DNA of 64,000 nucleotides, taken from positions 9,548,001-9,612,000 of the forward strand of contig NZ_CP016279.1 of assembly GCF_001542625.1 (NCBI RefSeq). Reading direction: 5' to 3'. Shown here in pieces: positions 53,357-62,575 of the stretch; position 1 is the stretch's first letter, and the number at the start of each line of letters is the position of its first letter. The notes under the pieces were generated by a model, which saw only the letters and a program-made list of their open reading frames with translations, was not told the origin of the DNA and did no database searches. Made by a program: the position numbers and the translations under genes. The DNA comes from Streptomyces griseochromogenes. GTDB lineage: Bacteria > Actinomycetota > Actinomycetes > Streptomycetales > Streptomycetaceae.

Positions 53357-54945
53357 TCGCCACCCTGGCCCGGCTGGAGGCCGTCAGCACCGGACGGGCC
53401 CGGCCCACCGCGACCGTCCGCCACCGCCGTCTTTCCGACCGCCCGCTGGTCCTTGTACCGCTCACCACCGCCGGTGAGGCCGGCGCCCCGCTCGGCGCGC
53501 TGGTGGGTACCGACCGGGACGCGCCACGCCTGCTGGTCGTACCACAGCCCCGCGACCGTGACCTGCGCTTCGCGTTCCTCTCCGAGCTGGCCGATGTCGT
53601 CCTGCCGTACCTCGACTCCTACCAGGAGGCCGTCGAGGCGGCCGAGCGCACCGAGACCGACCCGGAGACCGGCAAGCGGGTCAAGGTCGAGGTCGAGCTG
53701 TGCGCGGACGCGCCGCAGCTGATCGTGCCGAGCCGGGCGGGCCTGGACCACGTACGGCTGCTCGGCCGCTCCATGCGCTTTCGCCGCACCGCCGAGCAGG
53801 ACCCGGAGACACCCCACCCCGCGCCGCCCCGCATCCCCCTGCTCGGCCGCTGGCTGACCCACTACGGCGAGCGGGCCCGGGTACCCGGCTCCTCGCTCCT
53901 CCTGGCGCTCACCGACGTGCTGTCCCGGCACTGGGCGACCGGTCAGTCCAGCCTGGAGGACCAGCACCTGGGCTCGCTGCTCGCCTGGATCGACCCGCCC
54001 GCGGGCTCCACCGGCGCCGAGGCCGCCCGGCAGGCCGAGCTCGCCCGCGACGCCGGAGGCCAGCTGCTGTGCCCGCCGGCCGGCCCGGCCACCGACCCGG
54101 CGTTCGACAACAAGCTGCTGGCCCCGGCCATCGAGCGCTACGACCGCGCCCGCGGCGCGCTGGCCGCCGCCGAGGACGCCCTGGAGGCGGACGACCGGCT
54201 GGCCTCGCTCACCGCCGCCGAGCGGGACATCCGCGACCTGGTCGAAAGCCGCACCCGGCCCACCTGGGACGCGGTGTGGCAAGGCCTGGACCTGCTGCGG
54301 GCGCTGCCGGAGGGGGCGCGTGTCGAAGAGCGGTGGACCCGCGACCGCTGGTCGTTCACCGCCCACCGCGACCGGGTGCTGGCCGGCGAGCCTCCGCAGC
54401 CGCGCCGCGACGACGCGGTGACGGCGGCGAACAAACTCGCCGCACGGGAGCGCGAACAGGCCCGCCTCGATGCGCAGGAGGCGCTGGACGACCCGCTGGT
54501 GATGGCGGGACGGCGGCTGGCCGGGGAGGCGTTCGCGGGCGAGGTGACCGATGTCGTCATGGCGTACGGCGAGGGCAAGCGGCCCAGCCCGCGCCCGCTG
54601 GTGACCGTCCGCACGGACGACCGGCCGCATCTGCCGGAGCGCGCGAAGGTGTACCGCTCGCTGGGCGGCAAGCCGCAGGCGGCGGAGTTCGCCGGGTACG
54701 AGGGCTCCCCGGACGAGGGCGTTCTCGTTCTGCGGATCGTCGACAAGATGGGCCGGGGCAAGGAGCCCGAGCCCGGTTCGGTGCCGGAGAAGGGCGACGC
54801 GGTGTGCTTCACCCTCTTCGAGCACGAGGCGCGCGGCGGCGCGAAGCTGCCCGACCCGGAGGAAACCCCGTGGACGCACGGCGGACCGCCGGGTGAGGCC
54901 CCGCCGGAGGCACCCGACGCCGTGACCGAGGAGGACGTGCTGTGA
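53347..54945 (+). CDS. Unknown middle component of the nuclease-helicase cassette
   Basis: Protein of 532 residues with no recognised domain. The TTG at 53347 has GGGAGG upstream and overlaps the nuclease end by ten bases; the stop overlaps the helicase GTG. The N-terminal third is beta/alpha (LVLVPLTTAGEAGAPLGALVG, LLVVPQPRDRDLRFAFLSELADVVLPYLD). The middle is helical and charged (ERYDRARGALAAAEDALEADDRLASLTAAERDIRDLVESR), perhaps a coiled coil. A late segment (about 425-505) looks like a small beta domain. Its place suggests it bridges nuclease and helicase, as the linker in single-chain Dna2, but this is inference. Confidence 0.7.
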   Translation: MSLIATLARLEAVSTGRARPTATVRHRRLSDRPLVLVPLTTAGEAGAPLGALVGTDRDAPRLLVVPQPRDRDLRFAFLSELADVVLPYLDSYQEAVEAAERTETDPETGKRVKVEVELCADAPQLIVPSRAGLDHVRLLGRSMRFRRTAEQDPETPHPAPPRIPLLGRWLTHYGERARVPGSSLLLALTDVLSRHWATGQSSLEDQHLGSLLAWIDPPAGSTGAEAARQAELARDAGGQLLCPPAGPATDPAFDNKLLAPAIERYDRARGALAAAEDALEADDRLASLTAAERDIRDLVESRTRPTWDAVWQGLDLLRALPEGARVEERWTRDRWSFTAHRDRVLAGEPPQPRRDDAVTAANKLAAREREQARLDAQEALDDPLVMAGRRLAGEAFAGEVTDVVMAYGEGKRPSPRPLVTVRTDDRPHLPERAKVYRSLGGKPQAAEFAGYEGSPDEGVLVLRIVDKMGRGKEPEPGSVPEKGDAVCFTLFEHEARGGAKLPDPEETPWTHGGPPGEAPPEAPDAVTEEDVL

Positions 54946-56279
54946 CGACCGTCGGCTTCGACCCCGCGGCCGCGGCCGCCCGCGCCACCGACTCGATCCT
55001 CCACGACACCCTGCACGGCACCGAGCGGGGCGTGGTCGTCGACTCCCCGCCCGGAGCCGGCAAGTCCACCCTGGTGGTCCGGGCGGCCCTGGAACTCGCC
55101 GAGGCCGGACGCCCGTTGATGGTGGTCGCCCAGACCAACGCCCAGGTGGACGACCTGGTGCTGCGGCTCGCCGAGAAGAACCCCGACCTGCCGGTGGGCC
55201 GCCTGCACAGCAGCGACACGGACCCCTACGACAAGGCACTGGACGACCTGGCCCACATCCGCACGTCGGCGAAGGCGGCCGACCTTCAGGGCCTGCCGGT
55301 CGTCCTGTCCACCGCCGCGAAGTGGGCGCACGTCAAGGTGGACGAGCCGTGGCGGCACGCGATCGTGGACGAGGCGTACCAGATGCGCTCGGACTCGCTG
55401 CTGGCCGTCGCCGGTCTGTTCGAGCGGGCGCTGTTCGTCGGCGACCCGGGCCAGCTGGATCCGTTCGCGATCGTGGGCAGCGAACAGTGGGCGGGCCTGT
55501 CGTACGACCCGTCGGCCTCGGCCGTGACGACCCTGCTGGCGCACAACCCGGAGCTCCCGCAGCACCGCCTGCCGGTCTCCTGGCGCCTGCCGGCCTCCGC
55601 GGCCCCGCTGGTCTCGGACGCCTTCTACCCCTACACCCCGTTCCGCAGCGGCACCGGCCACGCCGACCGGCGCCTGGCCTTCGCCGTCCCCTCCGACGGC
55701 TCGGGCCCGGACCGGGTCATCGACGAGGCGGCGGCATCCGGCTGGGGCCTGCTGGAGCTGCCCGCCCGCCATACCCCGCGCACCGACCCGGAGGCGGTAC
55801 GGGCGGTGGCGACGGTCGTACGGCGCCTGCTGGACAGGGGAGGCGCCGCCGTCTCGGAACGCTCATCGGACCCCGCCCCGCTCACGGCCGACCGCATCGC
55901 CGTCGGCACGGCCCATCGCGACCAGGCGGCGGCGGTCCGTTCGGCGCTGGCCGAGCTGGGCGTGGCGGATGTCACGGTCGACACCGCGAACCGCCTCCAG
56001 GGACGTGAGTACGACGTGACGGTCGTCCTCCACCCGCTCTCCGGCCGCCCCGACGCCACCGCCTTCCATCTGGAGACCGGCCGCCTGTGCGTCCTGGCCT
56101 CCCGCCACCGGCACGCCTGCATCGTGGTGTGCCGGGCCGGCGTGGGCGACCTCCTGGACGACTATCCGTCCACGGAACCCGTCCAGCTGGGCACGCTGGT
56201 GAAGTTCCCCGACGGCTGGGAGGCGAACCACGCCGTGCTGGCGCATCTGGAGGAGCACCGGGTCACCTGGCAGCCCTGA
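54942..56279 (+). CDS. SF1 helicase, Dna2/Upf1-like
   Basis: ATP-driven nucleic-acid helicase of 445 residues. The motifs are in order: Walker A VVDSPPGAGKSTL (Lys41), Ia VVAQTNAQVDDLV, II VDEAYQ (143-147), III FVGDPGQLDPF (165-175), V DTANRLQGREYDVTVV (about 346-361) and VI LASRHRHACIVV (Arg388, Arg390). The GDPGQL, QGRE and SR-x-R forms place it with SF1B, near Dna2/Upf1, and not with DEAD-box proteins. Its GTG overlaps the preceding stop. A decayed copy of its last 57 bases lies 142 bases downstream. Confidence 0.9.
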   Translation: MTTVGFDPAAAAARATDSILHDTLHGTERGVVVDSPPGAGKSTLVVRAALELAEAGRPLMVVAQTNAQVDDLVLRLAEKNPDLPVGRLHSSDTDPYDKALDDLAHIRTSAKAADLQGLPVVLSTAAKWAHVKVDEPWRHAIVDEAYQMRSDSLLAVAGLFERALFVGDPGQLDPFAIVGSEQWAGLSYDPSASAVTTLLAHNPELPQHRLPVSWRLPASAAPLVSDAFYPYTPFRSGTGHADRRLAFAVPSDGSGPDRVIDEAAASGWGLLELPARHTPRTDPEAVRAVATVVRRLLDRGGAAVSERSSDPAPLTADRIAVGTAHRDQAAAVRSALAELGVADVTVDTANRLQGREYDVTVVLHPLSGRPDATAFHLETGRLCVLASRHRHACIVVCRAGVGDLLDDYPSTEPVQLGTLVKFPDGWEANHAVLAHLEEHRVTWQP

Positions 56280-56364
56280 CCCGATCACCGACAGCCCCGG
56301 CCCGACACCCCGCCCACCCGCCGGACGGAGTCCGGCACGCCGCCGGAGGCGGCCGAAAGACACA

Positions 56365-56421
56365 GCGGACCACGCGGTGCCGGAGCATCTGGTGGAACAC
56401 CGGGTGGCTTGGTGGCCCTGA
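56365..56421 (+). repeat. Decayed duplicate of the helicase 3' end
   Basis: Fifty-seven bases match helicase bases 56223-56279 at 46 positions with no gaps, ending in the same TGA. Translated, it reads ADHAVPEHLVEHRVAWWP against ANHAVLAHLEEHRVTWQP. It has no start and is a remnant, not a gene. Confidence 0.85.
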
Positions 56422-56536
56422 GTGTTCCGGAAGGAGTTTCCAGCAGCTCTGAGGTCCCCTTGCACCCACGCGAGACAATGGACGATGGCCCACCGGAAGG
56501 CGGAGCCCACCGGATCGTACGAGGAGGAGAGAAGAC

Positions 56537-56908
56537 ATGGCGGAGCCCACGCCGCGTCGCAAGGAACCGCGGCTACGCCCCGCGCCCCTGATCTTCGAGC
56601 CGGCGGAGGCGGCCGCCGATCCCGAGCACTTCTTCGACCTGGAGTCGATCGAGGATCCGCAGGCGCTGCTGGCCCGGGCGACGGAGCTGGCCCAGGCGTT
56701 CCGCGCGGCGGCCGACCGGGCCGTGGAGTTCCAGGCCGTCGCGGCGGCCCAGCTCGCCGACCCGCGCCGGTTCGACCGGCTGACCCCGGCGGCGATCGCC
56801 GAGCAGGCGGAGTGGACCGAGGACTACGCGAAGCGGATGGTGGAGTTCGGCCAGGATCTGATGCGGGGTGCCGACACGGAGGGCCGTACGCCCGTCGATC
56901 CCGTCTGA
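56537..56908 (+). CDS. Small hypothetical acidic protein
   Basis: Soluble, helical protein of 123 residues. The ATG at 56537 has a strong GAGGAGGAG site. The sequence is Ala/Glu-rich (EDPQALLARATELAQAFRAAADRAVEFQAVAAAQLAD) with a late RFDRLTPAAIAEQAEWTEDYAKRMVEFGQDLM segment. No domain was recognised. It stands apart from the helicase gene by 257 bases that include the duplicate tail, so it is probably a separate unit. Confidence 0.75.
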   Translation: MAEPTPRRKEPRLRPAPLIFEPAEAAADPEHFFDLESIEDPQALLARATELAQAFRAAADRAVEFQAVAAAQLADPRRFDRLTPAAIAEQAEWTEDYAKRMVEFGQDLMRGADTEGRTPVDPV

Positions 56909-56941
56909 TCCGCGGACCCCGCGGCCCCCGCGGACCCCGCC

Positions 56942-56986
56942 GAGCCCATTCGGCCCATTCGGCCCATCCAGCCCATGCGGCCCGCC
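56942..56986. repeat. Five imperfect 9-base tandem repeats
   Basis: Units of the form CGGCCCATT (GAGCCCATT, CGGCCCATT, CGGCCCATC, CAGCCCATG, CGGCCCGCC) run directly together in the non-coding gap after the small acidic protein gene. Confidence 0.75.
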
Positions 56987-57008
56987 GGCCTCGCTCGGAC
57001 GCCGCCCA

Positions 57009-57034
57009 GCCCGCCTGGCATATGCCAGGCGGGC
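57009..57034. terminator. Perfect 26-base palindrome, terminator or operator
   Basis: Two perfect 13-base arms (57009-57021, 57022-57034) meet at CATATG with no spacer. As RNA it folds into a 10-bp stem with a six-base loop, so it may end the gene at 56537. As DNA it could be an operator for the gene at 57119. Confidence 0.6.
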
Positions 57035-57118
57035 AAGATACTCCCCCTCGCGCCCCCTTGTCCCGAGTTTCCGCAACTCAGGAGAACCGCGCACTCACGG
57101 CCGGTACATCTGGTTGGC

Positions 57119-57712
57119 ATGAGCAGCACGCCGAATGTCACCTGCGCCACCCCCGACGGAACCGCCTGGCTCGCCTCGGCAGGAACGTATCCGCGAAGCA
57201 CCCTCGCCCTCTGGCGGGAGCGCCCGGACGCCCCGCTGGTCCTGCCCTGCGGCACCGTCTTCGACGTGGTGAGCGCCCCCGCGATCTTCGGGCGCCGGAT
57301 GCTGGACCGGTTATGGGACGAGGGCCCGGGATCCGGACCGGTCGCGATGTTCCGGGGCCGCATGCTGCTGTTCGCGGCCCCGGGGACGGCCCAGCGACTG
57401 CCGTCGCTGCTGACCTGGGAGGAGTGGGGCGGCGCCCATGGCTGCGGGACGAGCCGGACGGCGGACGTGCCACCGCTGCTGTGTCACGGCACCGGAGACG
57501 CCGTGACCGTTCCCGCCCTGTCCGGCAGCGAGTCCCCCGCCTCCGGCGGCTCCCGGTGGCTGGTCGCCCCCGACACCCGCCACCCCTGGCTGCCCGGCCC
57601 CGAGGTGGTGCTCTGGGCGGCCGTCAGGGCGGCTCGCGCGGCAGTGCGGATATCGATTTTTCCTCCCGCCGACCAGGATGCTAAGGTCTACGACGTCAGC
57701 AGGCGCCGCTAG
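57119..57712 (+). CDS. Prim-pol-like hypothetical protein with a TTA codon
   Basis: Protein of 197 residues starting at ATG 57119. Segments LVLPCGTVFDVVSAPAIFGRRML, GPVAMFRGRMLLFAAPGTA and SRWLVAPDTRHPWLPGPEVVLWAA follow the pattern of the C-terminal half of Streptomyces prim-pol-like proteins; no polymerase activity is claimed. A TTA leucine codon at 57311-57313 (codon 65) makes it a bldA target. The stop TAG lies inside tRNA-Lys (57710-57712), and the last 20 or so residues (ISIFPPADQDAKVYDVSRRR) look unlike the rest, as if the normal stop had been lost. Confidence 0.7.
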   Translation: MSSTPNVTCATPDGTAWLASAGTYPRSTLALWRERPDAPLVLPCGTVFDVVSAPAIFGRRMLDRLWDEGPGSGPVAMFRGRMLLFAAPGTAQRLPSLLTWEEWGGAHGCGTSRTADVPPLLCHGTGDAVTVPALSGSESPASGGSRWLVAPDTRHPWLPGPEVVLWAAVRAARAAVRISIFPPADQDAKVYDVSRRR

Positions 57713-57776
57713 CTCAGTTGGTTAGAGCAGCTGACTCTTAATCAGCGGGTCCGGGGTTCGAGTCCCTGGCGGCGCA
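57703..57776 (+). tRNA. tRNA-Lys (CTT)
   Basis: Full cloverleaf. GCGCCGC pairs with GCGGCGC, the D-loop is TAGCTCAGTTGGTTAGAG, the anticodon loop GACTCTTAATC carries CTT, and the T-arm is GGGGTTCGAGTCCC. CCA is encoded at 57777-57779. Its first ten bases overlap the 3' end of the preceding coding gene. Confidence 0.97.
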
Positions 57777-57783
57777 CCATGAC

Positions 57784-57826
57784 GATGGCGAGGCAGGTTC
57801 GCGGAGACGCGAGGCTCCTCGCCATC
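57784..57826 (+). terminator. tRNA-Lys terminator
   Basis: Perfect 10-bp arms GATGGCGAGG (57784-57793) and CCTCGCCATC (57817-57826), four bases after the encoded CCA. Confidence 0.82.
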
Positions 57827-57894
57827 TCTGTTTCCGCGCGGCTTCGCCGCCCGTTGCCAACGGCTCCGCGTGAAGGCTCCGCTCTCCCGAGCAG

Positions 57895-59148
57895 TCAGCC
57901 CGCCACCTCCTGTGTGATCTTCACGGTCCACGCCCCGGACGCCGTCCGGTCCTCCACCTCCACCCTCACACCGGCCCCCGGCACCGTGAAACTCTCCCCG
58001 AGGGCGACCGGGGCGTCGGCGAGGGGCGGATAGACCGAGTTCTCCCAGCACGCCTCGGTCTGCGGGTGGGCGTCCACCACCTCGACCGGGCCACCGCCGG
58101 ACTCCGCACCGCCGCGCACCCGGTAGACCAGGATTCCCTGCCGGCAGACCGCACGGTCGTTCCCGGCCGAGGTACGCACTTCGAAGGCCAGCGCGCTGTC
58201 CGGTCCGGTGCGCACGACGGCCAGCTTCGCGCCGCGACCGAGGCCGAAGGCGGGGGCGCCTGCCGCGCCCCGCACCGGGACGCCCGGCCCGGCCTCCAGG
58301 GGCTCCAGGGTGATGCGGGTCGGTCCCGCGCCCCGCACACACACCACCTGGCGCGGATCCAGCCAGCCCAGCTTCCACTTGTGCCAGGCGAACAGGTCCG
58401 GGGACAGCCCGAACTGGCTGCCCATCAGGTCCCAGTCGCCGACGTAGGTGTCCCAGTCCCCCTTGCCGTCGACCGGGCGGTGGTAGAGGTCGGGAAGGTC
58501 GAAGACATGGCCCGTCTCATGGGCGAGGACCAGATGGTCGGGCGGGTGCTTCTCGAAGACCGTCACCACCCGGCGCACATCCGTTCCGTCCACATGCATG
58601 GGGGTGTCGAGATTGACGACCTTCGTCGCGTCGGAGTCCACCCCGGGCGCGTCCGGGTCGGCGACGAAATAGACGACGCGGTAGCGGGAGAAGTCGACCT
58701 CCTTGTCGGCCACGGCGAACGCGTCGCGCAGGTAGGCGGCCCGGTCGGCGGCGCTCCAGTCGCGCTTCATGGCGTACGCGGTCGACGGCTGCGGCATGCG
58801 CAGCCAGTGCCCCAGCGGATGCGGGCGCAGCGTGAACCTGCCGTAGGAGGCCCGCTCGAAGAAGCGGCTGGTGGCCGGGAAGTGGTCGGCGGTCAGCTCG
58901 GCGGGAGTGGTCCGCGGGTCGGCGTCCGGGAAGGAAAGGAAGATCATCACGGCGTCGAGCGCGCCGGCCGGGCGGGCGTAGTCGGAGTTCCAGGTGTCCA
59001 CCCCTTCCGAGTGGTGGACGTCGGTCCGGTGCAGGGCGCAGGGCGCCGGGGAGAAGGGCTCGGCGACCGACGGGCCGGTGAGGATCGAGGTCGCGGCGAG
59101 CGCCGACATCGTGGTGAACACGGCGGCGGTGCTGCGCAGCTTGGGCAC
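57895..59148 (-). CDS. Secreted M6-family zinc metalloprotease
   Basis: Exported protease of 417 residues. The signal peptide (FTTMSALAATSILTGPSVAEP) is followed by an M6-like catalytic domain. HETGHVFDLPDLYH gives the HExxH zinc site and third ligand region, and DTYVGDWDLMGSQFG is the family-like downstream loop with the Met turn. The C-terminal 130 residues form a beta-rich domain (FEVRTSAGNDRAVCRQGILVYRVRGG). The start is GTG 59148 with GGAGG seven bases upstream. It is divergent from the c-di-GMP enzyme gene. Confidence 0.88.
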   Translation of the reverse strand: MPKLRSTAAVFTTMSALAATSILTGPSVAEPFSPAPCALHRTDVHHSEGVDTWNSDYARPAGALDAVMIFLSFPDADPRTTPAELTADHFPATSRFFERASYGRFTLRPHPLGHWLRMPQPSTAYAMKRDWSAADRAAYLRDAFAVADKEVDFSRYRVVYFVADPDAPGVDSDATKVVNLDTPMHVDGTDVRRVVTVFEKHPPDHLVLAHETGHVFDLPDLYHRPVDGKGDWDTYVGDWDLMGSQFGLSPDLFAWHKWKLGWLDPRQVVCVRGAGPTRITLEPLEAGPGVPVRGAAGAPAFGLGRGAKLAVVRTGPDSALAFEVRTSAGNDRAVCRQGILVYRVRGGAESGGGPVEVVDAHPQTEACWENSVYPPLADAPVALGESFTVPGAGVRVEVEDRTASGAWTVKITQEVAG

Positions 59149-59474
59149 GAAAGGACCTCCGGATGCGGTTCACGGGACACCGAATCCAGATTGTGCGAAT
59201 TTTGCGACGTTCGCCCTGTTTGCCTGAACCGGAAGGGTGAGTGCGCCCATTTGTGCGCCCTCGCGCTTCCGCGACCGACACCCCGAACCACTCACGGAAC
59301 GTCACAACTGGTCGGGGGCCTGATGAACCCGTCCAGGTGCGGGCAGAAACGATCTGTCAGAACCTGTGGTCCGTCCTGGACACTGGGGAGTGGCTGGAAG
59401 GCCTCCGGGCCAGCCTCTATGATCGGCACACTTTCCGGCACGGACAGAGATCGAGTGCACTGCGGGAGCGAGCG
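59149..59474. other. Divergent control region, protease and c-di-GMP enzyme
   Basis: This 326-base region is between divergent genes. An open frame on the plus strand crosses part of it but lacks a credible start before GTG 59475. Known cdgA genes are BldD targets; no confident BldD site was picked out by eye. No RNA gene was seen. Confidence 0.5.
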
Positions 59475-61264
59475 GTGAGCGGAACGTCCGAAGGGCCGAC
59501 GCCCGCGGCAGACCTCGACCGGTCAGCCGTTACAGACAGTGATCACAACACCTATCACCGTGTCTTCGCGACCGCCCCGCTCTCCATGGCCGTCGTCGAT
59601 CGCGAAGGCCTCGTCGTCAGCGCCAACGCCGCCTTCGGCGAGCTGCTCGGCGCCCACGCGGAGTCCCTGCCCGGTCGGGTCGCCGCCGACCTGGTGGACC
59701 TGGCCTCCGACGCGCGCACCTGGCACGCCTACCGCGAGGTCCTGCGCGGCCGGCAGGCGAGACTGCGCTGCACCCGACGGCTGAAACATCCCGACGGGCA
59801 CTCGGTGTGGGTCCAGGTCACCGTGGCCCCGCTGGCGGGTGACGGGCCCGGCGTCCTCGTGTCGGTCGCCGACATCGGCGCCCGCCGCGAACTCCAGGCC
59901 AGGCTCAGGCACTTGCAGATGCACGACCCGGTGACCAGGCTGCCCAACCGCACCCTCTTCTTCGAGCGCCTGTCGGTCGCCCTGGAAGCGGAGTCGTACG
60001 AGCTGAGCGGCACCGGCCGGATCGGCCTGTGCTATCTGGACCTGGACGGCTTCAAGGCCGTCAACGACACCCTCGGCCACCGGGTCGGCGACCGGCTGCT
60101 CGCGGCCGTCGCGGAGCGGCTGACCCGGGTCGCCGACGAGGCCGGGTACGCCCGCGCCGGCACCCCCCTGGTGGCCCGGCTCGGCGGCGACGAGTTCGCC
60201 CTGCTGGTCGAGGACTCCACCGGCACCGAGCAGCTCGCCGACCTCGCCGAGTCCGCGCTGAAGGCCCTGGAGGCACCCTTCGACCTGGCCGGGCAGCGGC
60301 TGTCGCTGACGGCCTCCATCGGTGTCGTGGAGCGGCATGCGGCCGGTACGACGGCCACGGGGCTGATGCAGGCGGCCGATACGACCCTGTACTGGGCGAA
60401 GGCCGACGGCAAGGCCCGCTGGACACTGTTCGACCCCGAGCGCAACGCGCACCGGATGACTCGCCAGGCACTCTCCTCCACCCTCCGCCCCGCCATCGAG
60501 CGCGAAGAATTCGCCCTCGAGTACCAGCCCTTGGTGGGCATGGAGGACGGGCGGCTGAGCGGGGTCGAGGCGTTGATCCGCTGGAATCATCCTCAGTTCG
60601 GCACACTGACGCCGAATCGGTTCATCGGATTGGCCGAGGAAGACGGTTCGATCGTTCAGCTGGGCCGTTGGGCGCTGGCGACCGCCTGCCGGCAGGCCCG
60701 TCGCTGGCAGCTGGACAACCCCGGCGAGCCGCCGATCTTCGTGAGCGTCAATGTGGCGGTCCGTCAGGTGTGGGATTCGGACCTGGTGGCGGACGTGGCG
60801 CAGACCCTCGCCGAGACCGGACTCGCCCCGCATCTGCTCCAGCTGGAGCTGACCGAGTCCGCCGTGATGGGCTCGGGGGGCCGCCCGCTCCAGGCCCTGC
60901 AGGCCCTCAGCGACATGGGCGTGCGCATCGCCATCGACGACTTCGGCACCGGCTACTCGAACCTGGCGTATCTGAGCAGGCTGCCCGTGTCGGTGCTGAA
61001 GCTGGACGGCTCCTTCGTGCGCGGCTTCCAGTACGAGGGCGACAAGAGCACGGTGGCCGTGCCGCCCAACGCGGCCGACGAGGTGATCGTGGAGGCGATG
61101 ATCCAGCTGGCCCACCGTCTCGGTCTGACGGTCACCGCGGAGTGCGTGGAGACCTCGGCGCAGGCCACACGGCTGCGGCGGATCGGGTGCGACACCGGGC
61201 AGGGGTGGCTGTACTCCCGTCCGGTGCCGCCGGATCGTATCTCCGAGCTGCTGGGGGCGCAGGC

Positions 61265-61286
<22 letters not shown>
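59475..61286 (+). CDS. cdgA: PAS-GGDEF-EAL cyclic-di-GMP enzyme
   Basis: Makes and/or breaks c-di-GMP, the signal that holds BldD on DNA; 603 residues. A PAS domain (about 30-140; [20 protein letters not shown]) is followed by GGDEF (about 155-320), with the intact [10 protein letters not shown] and [10 protein letters not shown], and no RxxD inhibitory site five residues before it. EAL (about 335-595) has [36 protein letters not shown] and VTAECVET, so it is probably active. The domain order matches S. coelicolor CdgA. The start is GTG 59475 with GGGAG upstream. It overlaps the next gene's end by 22 bases. Confidence 0.88.
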
Positions 61287-62353
<1,067 letters not shown>

Positions 62354-62575
62354 GGTGTGTGCCTCCTGTTGTCCGACCGTGAACTGTCCTGCCGGGCCAT
62401 AACAGGAGGCGGTCCCCGGTTATTCCTCTTGGCTGATCGAGGCGGGCCTGGGGTGGGCTCCCGGTTCCTGGGCGGTCGGGGCGGGGAGCAGGGAAACCTC
62501 TCGGGGTGCCGAGTCGGGTGGGTGGGAGATGGGGGGCTGGGGCGGAGCCCCGGGGGCACCGGGGGCCGGTGTCGG

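Noticed and set aside
56377..56421. A second small helicase-like gene
   Set aside because: Only the last codons are matched, with no start or motifs, so it is a decayed repeat.
59241..59474. Extended N-terminus for the c-di-GMP enzyme
   Set aside because: Open codons upstream lack a ribosome site; GTG 59475 has GGGAG and leaves a normal PAS-GGDEF-EAL protein. Not fully excluded.
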